Positions 1-7,811 of a DNA stretch of 64,000 bases are shown here, in pieces. Source of the stretch: Marinobacter sp. LQ44 (lineage in GTDB: Bacteria; Pseudomonadota; Gammaproteobacteria; Pseudomonadales; Oleiphilaceae); the NCBI RefSeq assembly GCF_001447155.2, contig NZ_CP014754.1:2914001-2978000 (forward strand), written 5' to 3'. The position numbers were made by a program, and so were the translations under genes. Below the pieces are notes generated by a model that saw only the letters and a list, made by a program, of their open reading frames with translations, ran no database searches and was not told the origin of the DNA. The stretch's first letter is position 1. Each line of letters opens with the position of its first letter.

Positions 1-117
1 CCGCTACGTGACTGGGTAGACCCCATCCTGGGTGGCACCTTTGTGCTAACCGTTCTGGCGTTCCGCAGCGGTATTGTGGGTGAAATCCAAAAATTCATAA
101 AAAAGAACTTGGGGTGA
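1..117 (+). CDS. C-terminal end of a membrane permease, probably branched-chain amino-acid ABC transporter LivM type (partial)
   Basis: An open frame enters from the left edge and stops at TGA 115-117, giving the last 38 residues of a protein. The tail has a hydrophobic stretch (GGTFVLTVLAF) followed by FRSGIVGEI and a basic end. LivM-family permeases typically finish with one more transmembrane helix and a (P)RGIVG-like turn, so this is the best guess. It would form part of the inner-membrane channel of a high-affinity amino-acid or short organic acid importer. Only the tail is visible, so the family call is an inference; another polytopic inner-membrane protein is possible. Confidence 0.4.
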   Translation, partial: PLRDWVDPILGGTFVLTVLAFRSGIVGEIQKFIKKNLG

Positions 118-531
118 TTTAAACAGGATGTGGCTGGTTTTATTTTGGCGAATTGAGCTACTAGTCATTCTAAATAACGAAATTTATAGCTTACTGCAAA
201 AATCCATAAAGACAGTATTTCTATAAGTAAAAGCTACGTGACTAAAAGACATTATCTCAGTTCTACTGATATTCTGAAGTTGAAATTAAATTCGTGGGTA
301 TTCGATTTATTCCGGCAGTGGGCATTAATTTTTGGTGCCCTGAAAAATTAGTGTACGGATCTAGATTTTCTAAATGTTAGACATATACGTTGAAACCGAA
401 TATATGCATCAAGCCGCCCCCCCCCCTTTGAGAGGGGAGCCCATCAGAGGGGTGCATTACGATTGCTTGAGCATCACAAATTAAGTTTGAGATGCAAGTA
501 GGTTTCAATAATTTCAAAAAGGAAATAATTA
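118..531. other. AT-rich intergenic region with a C10 tract and hairpin upstream of the porin
   Basis: No credible gene. The region is strongly AT-rich. A run of ten C (417-426) is followed by TTTGAGAGGGG, so CCCC and GGGG can pair as a short hairpin about 100 nt before the porin start. A similar C-run/G-run hairpin lies upstream of the thiolase gene (1992-2011). A weak purine-rich ribosome site (AAAGGAAA) sits just before the porin ATG. Confidence 0.6.
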
Positions 532-1680
532 ATGCACTATAACAAAACCAATATCTATAAACTAAGCGCCCTTGCAGCAATTACTATGTTTTCTACATGT
601 TCGGTATCTGCCTTTGAACTAGATGTGGCTGATATGAAGGCTAGCATTTATGGATATGCGAAGCTCGACATGATTTATGACGTTGACGGGTATATTGGAC
701 CTACTGTTACCCACCGTCTAATTTCCCTCGACAGTCAGGAGGGAGCGGAGGGGCATGCTAATCTTCACGCCTTTGAAAGTCGATTAGGGTTTAAGACTTC
801 CACTCCCGTCGCCGGAAGCACGCTCAACACAACTATCGAGGGCGATTTTTACGGAGGTGGAGGCGGTCAGTTCCGACTGCGACATGCATATGGTGAATGG
901 AATGGAGTTCTTGCAGGGCAAACATGGACGAATTTTGGAGGTTTCCTGGGTTTTACGCCGGTTGTTGATTTCACTGCTCAGTTTGGACAGGGGAACATTA
1001 CACGCCAAGCACAGTTGCGATATACGAGCGGTGGATTATCCATAGCATTGGAGGACCCCGGAAACATCGGAAGCAATGTTGATATGACTAATAGCCCCAG
1101 TACTGATGATGAGTTAAAGAATGGATATCCCGATTTAACTCTTCGGTATGGAGATCGTTATGGCGCTATTAGTTATGGCGTCTCCACGGTTTTAAGAGAG
1201 ATCGCATATTACAATTCGGCTAGTAATAGCGATGAAAGTATTCTGGGCTGGGGAGTAAATTTTGAGGCTGCTTCAAAGGTGACGGATAGATTTACCCTTA
1301 GGGGCGCATTTACTCATGGTGATGGGTTGGGGGGCTATCTTTACGGGTCACCTAGTGGTTCCGGATTTATTGACGCTAGCGGCTCTGTAGAGGGAATTAA
1401 GGGTGTTGGCGGCACTGTTGGAATGACGATTTCGGTTGGTACCGGAAACGTGAATGTTGCCTATGGAATTGCAACGGTGGACTTGGATGATGCAGTTGGC
1501 CAGGGTGCAATGTCTTCGCTAGCGACCGACAGAGCGGAAAGCATCTACCTAAATTATATTTGGTCACCTGCTAAGCGTATCAACTATGGCGTTGAGGCCG
1601 GTTATCACAGTCGTAGAACACAAAGTGGCGAGGAGGGTGATGCAGTTCGTCTACAAGGAATGGTGAAGTATGTTTTCTGA
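532..1680 (+). CDS. DcaP-like outer-membrane porin
   Basis: A 382-residue protein with a typical Sec signal peptide (basic start, hydrophobic core, cleavage predicted after SVSA near residue 27). The mature part opens with a first strand containing ASIYGYAKLDMIYD, then alternates amphipathic strands rich in Gly, Tyr and Asn. It ends in a terminal aromatic (KYVF), the usual C-terminal signature of outer-membrane beta-barrels. The segments FESRLGFKTSTP, GDFYGGGGGQFRLRHAYGEW and LAGQTWTNF are characteristic of the DcaP trimeric porin family. Known members pass dicarboxylates and other small organic acids across the outer membrane. With a thiolase and a TRAP binding-protein remnant downstream it probably serves uptake of an organic acid, but the substrate cannot be read from sequence. 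Expression may be influenced by the upstream C-tract hairpin. Confidence 0.85.
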   Translation: MHYNKTNIYKLSALAAITMFSTCSVSAFELDVADMKASIYGYAKLDMIYDVDGYIGPTVTHRLISLDSQEGAEGHANLHAFESRLGFKTSTPVAGSTLNTTIEGDFYGGGGGQFRLRHAYGEWNGVLAGQTWTNFGGFLGFTPVVDFTAQFGQGNITRQAQLRYTSGGLSIALEDPGNIGSNVDMTNSPSTDDELKNGYPDLTLRYGDRYGAISYGVSTVLREIAYYNSASNSDESILGWGVNFEAASKVTDRFTLRGAFTHGDGLGGYLYGSPSGSGFIDASGSVEGIKGVGGTVGMTISVGTGNVNVAYGIATVDLDDAVGQGAMSSLATDRAESIYLNYIWSPAKRINYGVEAGYHSRRTQSGEEGDAVRLQGMVKYVF

Positions 1681-1744
1681 CGTGCCGTATATGAAAATGT
1701 TTGGATAGAATAAAGTCTTATCCCGAATATAAAGAGGCATTTTG

Positions 1745-1776
1745 CCCTCGTTGGTATCTTGCCAACGGGGGATTTT
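1745..1776 (+). terminator. Rho-independent terminator after the porin
   Basis: CCCTCGTTGG pairs with CCAACGGGGG across a 6-7 nt loop with one imperfect pair, followed by ATTTT. It lies 65 bp past the porin stop. Confidence 0.7.
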
Positions 1777-2217
1777 ACTTGGTGGAGTGTAGAGTTTAGC
1801 AAATCTATTAGAAAGTCAAAGTATTCATTTTAATATTTTAATAATATATTGTGCTAGTGTTTGTGATAATAATAAATAAGTAAAAGTGTAAATTCACGAT
1901 AAGAATAAAATTCTCTCAATAACAATTAAGTTTGAAATTGGCAAGATCGAATATATTGACTTAATTAAATTTACCTTGCAAAACGTGCCCGCCCCCCCTT
2001 TTTGAGGGGGGATGATTTGGAAATAGGAAACTAATATCCGTTTGTGGCGTAAAGAATGGTTTGATATCGGTGCCTTTGGTGAGTCAGACGTCTTCGATAG
2101 AGTTAATACAATTTACCGGCTTTCGCATTGGTTGAGTGCGGAAAGTGTAGCTAGCTAATAACTAAGGGTCGGTATTTTTATAAGTTTGAAATATTTATTT
2201 TGATAGGAGGCTTTCAA
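1777..2217. other. AT-rich leader region of the thiolase gene with C7/G6 hairpin
   Basis: No gene is seen. The hairpin C7-TTTTTGA-G6 at 1992-2011 resembles the C-run hairpin before the porin, so both transcription units may share a cis element. It has no U-tract and is not a standard terminator. A strong Shine-Dalgarno AGGAGG at 2205-2210 precedes the thiolase start. Confidence 0.55.
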
Positions 2218-3402
2218 ATGGCGGCGTTCATCGCTGGTACAAGTCTTGTGCCGTTTGCGAAACCGGGCTTGTCTGAAATGTATGACAGAATGGGCTCCGA
2301 TGCACTTTTTCTGGCATTAAACGACGCCGGACTCTCACTCAAGCATCTAGATCAGGCTTATGTTGGGTATGTCTACGGCGACAGCACTTCAGGGCAACGA
2401 GCCGTTTACCGTGTTGGAATGACCGGAATTCCCATTATCAATGTAAATAACAACTGTGCGAGTGGATCAACCGCCCTGTTTTTAGCGCGACAGGCTGTAG
2501 AAAGCGGTGTTGCCGACTGTGTCTTAGCTTTAGGCTTTGAACAGATGAAACCTGGCGCACTTGAGCAAGTCTTTAGCGATCGACCCTCTCCTTTAGAAAA
2601 ATTTGAAATGATTGCTGATGAAGCCTTTTTCGATAAGCGTGATTTGCCGGTAACTTTAAAGTTGTTTGGCGGGGCAGGGAAGGCTCATATGGATCTTTAC
2701 GGAACAAAGCTCGAAACGTTCGCTCGAATTCGCGCAAAAGCCAGTGATCATGCTTTCAACAATCCTCAGGCGCTTTTTCGAAAAAAAGTTTCTACAGAAG
2801 AAGTGCTTTATGCTCAATCAATTTGGCCAGGCGTAATGACGAAAATGATGGCATGTCCGCCAACCTGTGGAGCTTCAGCTGCTGTCGTGGTTTCGGAAAG
2901 ATTTGCGTTGAAGCATGGGTTAGATGCAACTGTTCGAATCAGGTCGCAGGCGATGGTTTCCGATTTGCAAGATACCTTCGAAGGTCCAGACATGATTAAG
3001 TTGGTTGGAGCCGGCCTAACGGAGTTGGCGGCCGAAAAAGTATATGAGCAAGCTGGAGTGGCACCTGAAGATATTGACGTAATTGAGTTGCACGATTGCT
3101 TTGCTCAAAACGAACTTATCACCTATGAGGCTCTTGGTCTTTGTTCTCCAGGAGAGGGTGAGCGTTTAGTTGAAGATGGTGATAATACATACGGTGGAAA
3201 GTTCGTTACAAATCCTTCCGGTGGTCTTCTTTCAAAAGGACATCCTTTGGGCGCAACTGGGCTCGCTCAGTGTTTTGAGTTGACTCAACAATTGCGCGGG
3301 AACGCTGGAGCTCGTCAGGTCGACAATGCCCGATTTGGATTACAGCATAACTTAGGGCTTGGTAGCGCAGCTGTAGTTACATTATATGAACGAACGAGAT
3401 AA
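2218..3402 (+). CDS. Thiolase-superfamily acyltransferase, SCP-x / lipid-transfer-protein type
   Basis: A protein of 394 residues. I chose ATG 2218 over the in-frame TTG 2200 because AGGAGG (2205-2210) is spaced 7 nt before it. The nucleophile cysteine lies in NNNCASGSTA near residue 82. The HDCF motif (VIELHDCFAQNE, about residue 295) and GGLLSKGHPLGATG (about residue 340) supply the catalytic His and Gly-rich loop. The HDCF form is typical of the SCP-x/acetyl-CoA acetyltransferase-like branch, used for thiolytic cleavage of branched or sterol-side-chain beta-ketoacyl-CoAs, rather than the FadA or PhaA branches. The role is therefore most likely a late CoA-thioester step of a catabolic pathway. 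The neighbouring porin and TRAP binding-protein remnant fit uptake of its substrate. Base composition is AT-rich compared with the right half of the window. Confidence 0.85.
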   Translation: MAAFIAGTSLVPFAKPGLSEMYDRMGSDALFLALNDAGLSLKHLDQAYVGYVYGDSTSGQRAVYRVGMTGIPIINVNNNCASGSTALFLARQAVESGVADCVLALGFEQMKPGALEQVFSDRPSPLEKFEMIADEAFFDKRDLPVTLKLFGGAGKAHMDLYGTKLETFARIRAKASDHAFNNPQALFRKKVSTEEVLYAQSIWPGVMTKMMACPPTCGASAAVVVSERFALKHGLDATVRIRSQAMVSDLQDTFEGPDMIKLVGAGLTELAAEKVYEQAGVAPEDIDVIELHDCFAQNELITYEALGLCSPGEGERLVEDGDNTYGGKFVTNPSGGLLSKGHPLGATGLAQCFELTQQLRGNAGARQVDNARFGLQHNLGLGSAAVVTLYERTR

Positions 3403-3471
3403 GGCTTTCAGAAATCCTATAATATTTTTGGTAGAAGCTGAATTAACAAAACTAATAAAGGAGTTAAAGCA

Positions 3472-4211
3472 ATGATTAACATAAAATACATACAAAAAAA
3501 ATTAAGTCTGGGACTGCCAAAAAGTTGGCATTAAGGTTAGTACTGTTGGGTGGTTTTTGTAGCGGTGCAGCGCCCGTGTCATCTCAAGAGATTGAGCGTG
3601 TGCGGTGGCAAGTTCCTACTGGCGCACCCACTACAGTTCCCGGTCTTGATGCAATAGTTCATGCTTCAAAATGGCTCAGCGAAATTTCGAATGGCCACGT
3701 TACCTTGAGAACCTATGAGCCGGGTGAACTCATACCGGGATTTGAGGTAAGCAGTGCTGTTGAAAAAGGAACGTATCCAGCAGGGTTCACTTATACAGCA
3801 TATGATCAGGGTTCTATGCCTGAAGCTTCACTTTTCTCATATATCCCTTTTTATTTGGGTCCAATAGACTATATCGCCTGGCATTATAGCGGCGGCGGTG
3901 AAGAACTGCTAGTTGATGCTTATAGTAAGAGAAATATACACCCAATTCTTTGTGGTGTTACCGGACCTCAATTGGGTGGGTGGTTTACATCACCTGTCAG
4001 TTCTATCGAGGATCTTAAGGACCTGAACTTCAGAATTGCAGGCTTTGGCGCAGATGTTCTTTCTGAACTTGGAGTAAATGTATCTTCAATTTCTGCAGCG
4101 GAGACTTATCAGGCGTTGGGAGTTTCAGCGAACCTGTCTGGGCTACATACTATGGTTGGATGCGAAGGGAGGGCGAAAATCATTGAAGTGAAATGCGGAG
4201 GACCAGTGTGA
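3472..4211 (+). pseudogene. TRAP transporter DctP-like periplasmic binding protein, frameshifted in the signal peptide and 3'-truncated
   Basis: A good ribosome site (AAAGGAG, 3457-3463) precedes ATG 3472, but that frame stops after 20 codons. The DctP-like frame resumes at 3525 with the rest of a signal peptide (LALRLVLLGGFCSGAAPVSSQ). Adding one A to the AAAAA run near 3518-3522 would join the two parts as ...LPKKLALRL..., so a single-base deletion is the simplest explanation. The mature part (VRWQVPTGAP..., PEASLFSYIPFYLGP, LGGWFTSPVSSIEDLKDLNFRIAGFGADVLSELG) matches the extracytoplasmic receptor of TRAP carriers. Similarity ends after SAAETYQALG near 4120. About 25 unrelated residues follow and the C-terminal lobe is missing (full members are about 350 residues). 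The product is very unlikely to work. Confidence 0.8.
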
Positions 4212-4957
4212 GGGATGCTGCGTTCAAAGGCTGCCCGACGGGTTAGGGATGTGCATCGAGGCGCTGCGGGGACACATTGGCTTGGTAAGGGAGCAGAGAG
4301 ATACTGTGGCGGCCGATTGCCAGAGTGCTAGTACCCGGACGGATCGGTTGATACAGACCGGCAGCCAGGCCTATCCTCTATGCCGGCACGACAGAGATGT
4401 GCAGGCAGGAAGGCATACTATAGTCTGAACTGTTTGATGAAGCATGATGGGCAGTTGTTGTTCTCTTATACGGGCCAGGTTTACCAAGGGTGCTGTCATA
4501 AGGGCCAGATCATTGCATAAGCCTGACCTTCGCTGGTTCTTGGATTGCCTTAAGAATCGCTACTGGAACCTCGTTGCATAACCATCTATCAACTAACCTG
4601 TGGCTGTTGGCGAACGCTCCTACGCTGTCGCTCCGGCACGCCGCAAAGCCAAGGCGTTATTCCAAAATCTGAATGTCCGCTTTGCGACCATGAATGCCTT
4701 CTCCTTCGCGGAATACCGGCGACGACGCAATCCGGTTATAACTTCGACTTCCTCCACCTTGGACACGCTTTTGCACTAGGTCTATGCCTAGGCCTTTGCT
4801 TCTACCAAGGTGTCCGGTTTAAATGGGGGCTACTACAGTAATGGTGGTTGTCCTTCGGTACTATGGCGTGGGGCTTTAAATATCGTATGTTGTCGGACGC
4901 ATCTACGCTGGCGCTGGCACGCCGCAAAGTCAGGGTACTGCCAAGAGGTCAATTTCA
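4212..4957. other. Non-coding stretch with cassette-like repeats between dctP remnant and ynfA
   Basis: No recognisable gene. 4212-4440 gives no known similarity to me. A tiny frame (4444-4581, 45 codons) ends with its TAA inside the first core of the attC-like site at 4576-4662; whether it is translated is unknown. 4663-4700 carries a copy of the dispersed motif CTGAATGTCCGCTTTGCGACC. 4889-4944 is a partial copy of the attC-like stem (GTTGTCGGAC ... GCCGCAAAG). Confidence 0.5.
4576..4662 (+). repeat. attC-like site 1
   Basis: Begins with GCATAAC and ends with GTTATTC, which are near-complementary core sites. The interior can fold: GGC and TTGGCG on the left arm pair with CGCC and GCC on the right arm around a GC-rich loop. 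The TAA stop of the preceding 45-codon frame lies inside GCATAAC, as expected for a cassette whose attC directly follows the gene. Core matches are imperfect. Confidence 0.45.
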
Positions 4958-5290
4958 TTGCCTGAGTTGAAAACGGTTGGTCTTTTTCTCGTCACCGCTT
5001 TGGCAGAGATCGTGGGTTGTTATTTGCCTTATCTCTGGCTTCGAGAAGGTAAAACCATCTGGCTCCTGGTGCCAGGTGCGTTGAGCCTCGCGGTATTTGC
5101 GTGGCTGCTTTCACTGCACCCCACCGCTGCTGGCAGGGTCTATGCTGCGTATGGCGGTGTGTATATTTTTATGGCAATTGTGTGGCTTTGGGTGGTCGAT
5201 GGGATTCGACCAACAGTTTGGGATTTAGTTGGTTCAGCTGTTGCTTTGGTGGGAATGGCGATCATCATGTTTGCGCCTCGCGCCACATAA
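4958..5290 (+). CDS. ynfA: YnfA-family small multidrug-resistance-like membrane protein
   Basis: A 110-residue, very hydrophobic protein with four predicted transmembrane helices (about residues 5-25, 32-52, 60-80, 86-106). The early [19 protein letters not shown], the central [18 protein letters not shown] and the final [16 protein letters not shown] are hallmark stretches of the YnfA/UPF0060 family. This family is structurally related to small multidrug-resistance exporters and has been linked to efflux of cationic compounds. The start is TTG 4958 with AAGAGG upstream. The TAA stop lies inside an attC-like core site, so the gene looks like an integron-type cassette in plus orientation. Physiological substrate is not known from sequence. 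Confidence 0.88.
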   Translation: MPELKTVGLFLVTALAEIVGCYLPYLWLREGKTIWLLVPGALSLAVFAWLLSLHPTAAGRVYAAYGGVYIFMAIVWLWVVDGIRPTVWDLVGSAVALVGMAIIMFAPRAT

Positions 5291-5382
5291 CCAACTGTTG
5301 TAGTTCGTTCCGGGCCGTCGGTCCTACACCCGAACGCCCATTTCGCTGCGGTACATGGGCGCCACTATACTAGTGCTTATCG
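5285..5382 (+). repeat. attC-like site 2, after ynfA
   Basis: Begins with ACATAAC, which contains the ynfA stop codon, and ends with GCTTATCG. Internal arms GCCCAT and ATGGGC flank a short loop, giving an imperfect hairpin typical of attC. The 3' core is one base off the usual GTTATCG. Confidence 0.45.
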
Positions 5383-5388
5383 TCCTAC

Positions 5389-5475
5389 CCGAATGTTCGC
5401 TTTGCAACCGTCCCCTATTCCATGCAAACCAAACAAAAGCGAATGTTGGCACTGCGACGCAGTGCTGACAGTATG
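5389..5475 (+). repeat. Dispersed repeat copy (TTCGCTTTGCRACCGTCCC family)
   Basis: CCGAATGTTCGCTTTGCAACC followed about 40 bases later by AAAGCGAA, which can pair with TTCGCTTT. A close relative sits at 7087-7165 and more decayed copies at about 4668-4690 and 7869-7890. Three of the four copies directly follow an attC-like 3' core. Confidence 0.5.
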
Positions 5476-5587
5476 ACGAGCGTTGGACGCATTTCTTCTG
5501 GTGAATGCCGGAATCATCAACCCACTGCGTCGGGTCTGTGGTTGGATTTCAACGGAGACAATACTCCTATCACCCCCATGGGGGATA

Positions 5588-6145
5588 TTACAGATGGCCA
5601 GATAAGATCCACACACCTACAGCGATTAACGTAACGCCGCCAAAAATTTCTGCTCGATGTCCTAATACAGCTCCGACAGCGCGCCCCAGCATGATGCCAA
5701 GGGTCACCATGAGAGTGGTTGCTAAGCCAATCAAAGCTGCGGCCACCCAGATGTTCACGTTGATGAGTGCCAAGCCTACACCAACTGCCAAGGCATCAAT
5801 GCTTGTCCCGAAGGCTGTAAGGCAGGTGCGGAGCAATGACTGCTTTAATGGCTTTTCTACCTCATCTTCTTCCGGCTTAATGCCCTCAGAAATCATATGC
5901 AGGCCAAGAATCATCAGAAGGGAAAACGCAATCCAATGATCCCAGGCTTCCACATAACCTGAGGCAGACTTACCGATCAGCCAGCCGACCAACGGGGTTA
6001 AGGCTTCAATCGAACCGAAGATGAGTCCGATTTTGAAAGCTTCGGTTAACCGGGGATGCTTAAGGCTTGCACCTTTACCAATCGCCGCAGCAAAGGCATC
6101 GGTGGACATCGCAAAGGCAAGCAAGAGAAGGGCAAAAGGGCTCAT
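5588..6145 (-). CDS. mntP: Manganese efflux pump MntP
   Basis: A 185-residue polytopic inner-membrane protein. ATG 6145 begins [20 protein letters not shown], the normal MntP amino end; the frame stays open further upstream, but that part is the riboswitch leader. Two repeated halves carry the conserved acidic motifs [12 protein letters not shown] (helix 1) and [12 protein letters not shown] (helix 4), with a charged loop ([10 protein letters not shown]) between them and six predicted helices. MntP exports Mn2+ to protect against manganese excess. A yybP-ykoY riboswitch lies directly upstream, which fixes both function and regulation with good certainty. It is on the opposite strand to the cassette-like genes around it. 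Confidence 0.95.
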   Translation of the reverse strand: MSPFALLLLAFAMSTDAFAAAIGKGASLKHPRLTEAFKIGLIFGSIEALTPLVGWLIGKSASGYVEAWDHWIAFSLLMILGLHMISEGIKPEEDEVEKPLKQSLLRTCLTAFGTSIDALAVGVGLALINVNIWVAAALIGLATTLMVTLGIMLGRAVGAVLGHRAEIFGGVTLIAVGVWILSGHL

Positions 6146-6149
6146 CAAA

Positions 6150-6312
6150 CGGGCTCCGGTCGGGCATATTGAGTCCACGATATAACCACACGCCCGACCT
6201 TGGGCATGGATATATCGATGGTCTCGCCAACCGAGAGGTGTTCGCACCATGGCATGTGGCCAAGTATGTTGATACGAACTCTTCCGAGCATCGGAAGCAG
6301 GCTACTCCCCAA
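6150..6312 (-). promoter_or_regulatory. yybP-ykoY manganese riboswitch upstream of mntP
   Basis: Read on the minus strand, the leader contains GGGGAGUAGC (6301-6310), a CUUCCGA/UCGGAAG stem, then UCAACAUACUUGGCC and GCGAGACC (about 6221-6228). These are the signature loops of the Mn2+-sensing yybP-ykoY aptamer. Between the aptamer and the start codon, GGUCGGGC (6192-6199) and GCCCGACC (6158-6165) form an 8-bp stem that is probably the expression platform. In known examples Mn2+ binding turns expression of the exporter on. Confidence 0.93.
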
Positions 6313-6362
6313 CAAAACGGTAATTTAGCAAGCTTCTATAGCCAATACAAACTTGCCTCTGA

Positions 6363-6745
6363 TTAGCATTGATTCGGCAGTTCCTCTGGCATTGATTCAT
6401 GATTGGTACTGCACTGGTTTAACTCAACGGTTACATGAACCAGAGATTTAGGCTGGGCTTGAATACGATTCCTGTACGCTGTGGGTGACTCAATACGGTG
6501 TGAAACCAAAGATACTATGCAGCGTGTATGTTTGAACCAATCGTCCACACATGCAGGTCAGAGACTTTTGCTTCGTCGTCTTCGACAGTTTGTTTTATAG
6601 CTTCCTCCAAGTCCTGAAGTTGCTCGTCGAGAAAGACTTTGGTACGCCATCGGCTAGCCATGCCATTGAGCCATATACGATTCCTGCGAGGATTTCCCAG
6701 ACCATCATTGCCAGTGATTCAATCGTTCGTGATGCACAGAAAATT
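6363..6745 (-). pseudogene. Remnant of a DmeF-like cation-diffusion-facilitator (CDF) metal efflux gene
   Basis: Pieces of a CDF protein are readable in shifting frames on the minus strand. An N-terminal piece has HHERLNHWQ followed by MVWEILAGIVYGSMAWLADG, matching helices 1-2 of the DmeF group. The central helices are then missing. A C-terminal piece reads DEQLQDLEEAIKQTVEDD and VSDLHVWTIGSNIHAA, and after a one-base loss near 6505 continues IVSLVSHRIESP ... SLVHVTVELNQC. The cytoplasmic VSDLHVW motif and HVTVE strand are diagnostic. With an internal deletion and at least two frame changes the gene is dead. It probably exported divalent metals, which fits its position beside mntP. Confidence 0.75.
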
Positions 6746-6799
6746 TCCTGAGAAAAAACGGATAGACGGTTTTGTCGCTATGAACGAATTCATATCCCC

Positions 6800-6811
6800 G
6801 GGGGGGGGGGG
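6800..6811. repeat. G12 homopolymer tract
   Basis: Twelve consecutive G preceded by CCCC, in a non-coding stretch between the CDF and ParE remnants. It could be hypervariable in length; no intact gene depends on it. Confidence 0.9.
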
Positions 6812-6842
6812 ATAGGGAGCTGCTACGCCAGCCCGCTGGCAG

Positions 6843-7007
6843 CTGCACGTGAGGTGTCAGTTGCCTGACCGTCCGCCGGTTGAACTGGCGCCAGTACCTG
6901 ATTCCATCCGCGACATGGTCTTTGGCAAGTACATTGTTCGCTATTCTGTACATGTGAGTGCCATCATCATTCTAAGGGTATGGCACGAGCTGGAAGGTGA
7001 ACGATAG
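6843..7007 (+). pseudogene. C-terminal remnant of a RelE/ParE-family toxin gene
   Basis: The plus-strand frame ending at TAG 7005-7007 reads ...APVPDSIRDMVFGKYIVRY and ends with ILRVWHELEGER. RelE/ParE toxins end with a G+YRxxY strand followed by a V+ILRVxHxxR strand, which this matches. The amino-terminal half is not found, so only a fragment remains. Its stop codon lies inside the attC-like core CGATAGC, as for ynfA, which supports a cassette origin. Confidence 0.6.
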
Positions 7008-7086
7008 CATTTTAAGCAGCCGCTGTTGTCGGACAGTTTTCCACCGCTGCGCGGTTCCAAAACTGCCGCAAAGCTTCGCGTTATCG
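7002..7086 (+). repeat. attC-like site 3, after the ParE remnant
   Basis: CGATAGC (7002-7008) and GTTATCG (7080-7086) are complementary except at one position. Inside, GGACAGTTTT and AAAACTGCC pair, and CCGC pairs with GCGG around the tip, giving a long imperfect hairpin. This is the best-preserved attC-like fold of the three. Confidence 0.55.
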
Positions 7087-7165
7087 CACCATCTGAACGT
7101 TCGCTTTGCGACCGTCCCGCATCCCAGGCAATAACTTAAACAAAAGCAGATATTCGACGCAGCAT
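7087..7165 (+). repeat. Dispersed repeat copy next to attC-like site 3
   Basis: CTGAACGTTCGCTTTGCGACC, then CGTCCCGCATCC, and later AAACAAAAGCAGATATTCG, aligned with the copy at 5389-5475. 7166-7250 shows nothing recognisable. Confidence 0.5.
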
Positions 7166-7250
7166 ACTAACTTCGGAAGGCCTAGTTGATTTACGGTTTG
7201 CGCAGCGCAAGGAGCAGGATGATCATTCAGCCCGCCCTGCATCTGGAAGG

Positions 7251-7811
7251 TCAGTGTCCTTGTATCTTGCTTCTATGGACGAAACCTTCTTTATCACCCA
7301 TTCGAACTCGGATCCACTGGTCGGACTCTTCAATGACTTCCAAGAATTGACCAGAAGCATCAGCTAATTTCTCAGCTCCAAAAGACGGCTCGGCACGAAG
7401 GAAAACGTTGGCTTGGTCTGCTTGGACGTTTTGAGACATGGAGGCGTAAACACTGCCTTCATTCTCAGGGACCCAACCCTTTCCACGCATACAGTCGTTG
7501 TAAATTCCTTGCCGCCTTATCGCCTTAACTGCGTTTCCCATAGCTTGCCCGGTGTTGTTTTGATATGTCGTCGTTGTGCCCGAGTAGTATCCTGTGTTGC
7601 CGCTATTGTCGGTAACGGAGCCTGAATGGTAGGAAGTTGACGAACCGTTGCTGGAGTAGTCAATTGGGGTTGCACCAGTTGATAGAGCTTCACAGTAGGA
7701 ACTTGATCGGTAAAAGTCACTTGATGAAGCACCCGGTTTTGTCCAGGTATAGGTTTGAGCGCAACCAGCTAGCAAAGCACTTATCAAAAAAGTAAAAACC
7801 AATCTGTCCAT
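7251..7811 (-). CDS. Lipoprotein with C-terminal bacterial SH3 domain
   Basis: A 186-residue protein. A lipoprotein signal peptide ends in the lipobox LLAGC, so Cys 17 would be lipidated and the protein held on the periplasmic face of a membrane. Residues 30-95 are low-complexity, rich in Ser, Thr, Tyr, Asn and Gly. A conserved-looking segment (NAVKAIRRQGIYNDCMRGKGW) follows, of the kind seen in small lipoproteins with an internal Cys pair. Residues 128-184 (VQADQANVFLRAEPSFGAEKLADAS ... VRMGDKEGFVHRSKI) fit an SH3b domain, usually a peptidoglycan- or protein-binding module. No operon partner is visible. Function beyond envelope attachment is unknown. Confidence 0.75.
   Translation of the reverse strand: MDRLVFTFLISALLAGCAQTYTWTKPGASSSDFYRSSSYCEALSTGATPIDYSSNGSSTSYHSGSVTDNSGNTGYYSGTTTTYQNNTGQAMGNAVKAIRRQGIYNDCMRGKGWVPENEGSVYASMSQNVQADQANVFLRAEPSFGAEKLADASGQFLEVIEESDQWIRVRMGDKEGFVHRSKIQGH

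Noticed and set aside
4120..4440. Group II intron start after the truncated dctP gene (GTGTG near 4206, structured-looking G-rich RNA)
   Set aside because: No reverse transcriptase, domain V or splice-site consensus could be found; left as unassigned.
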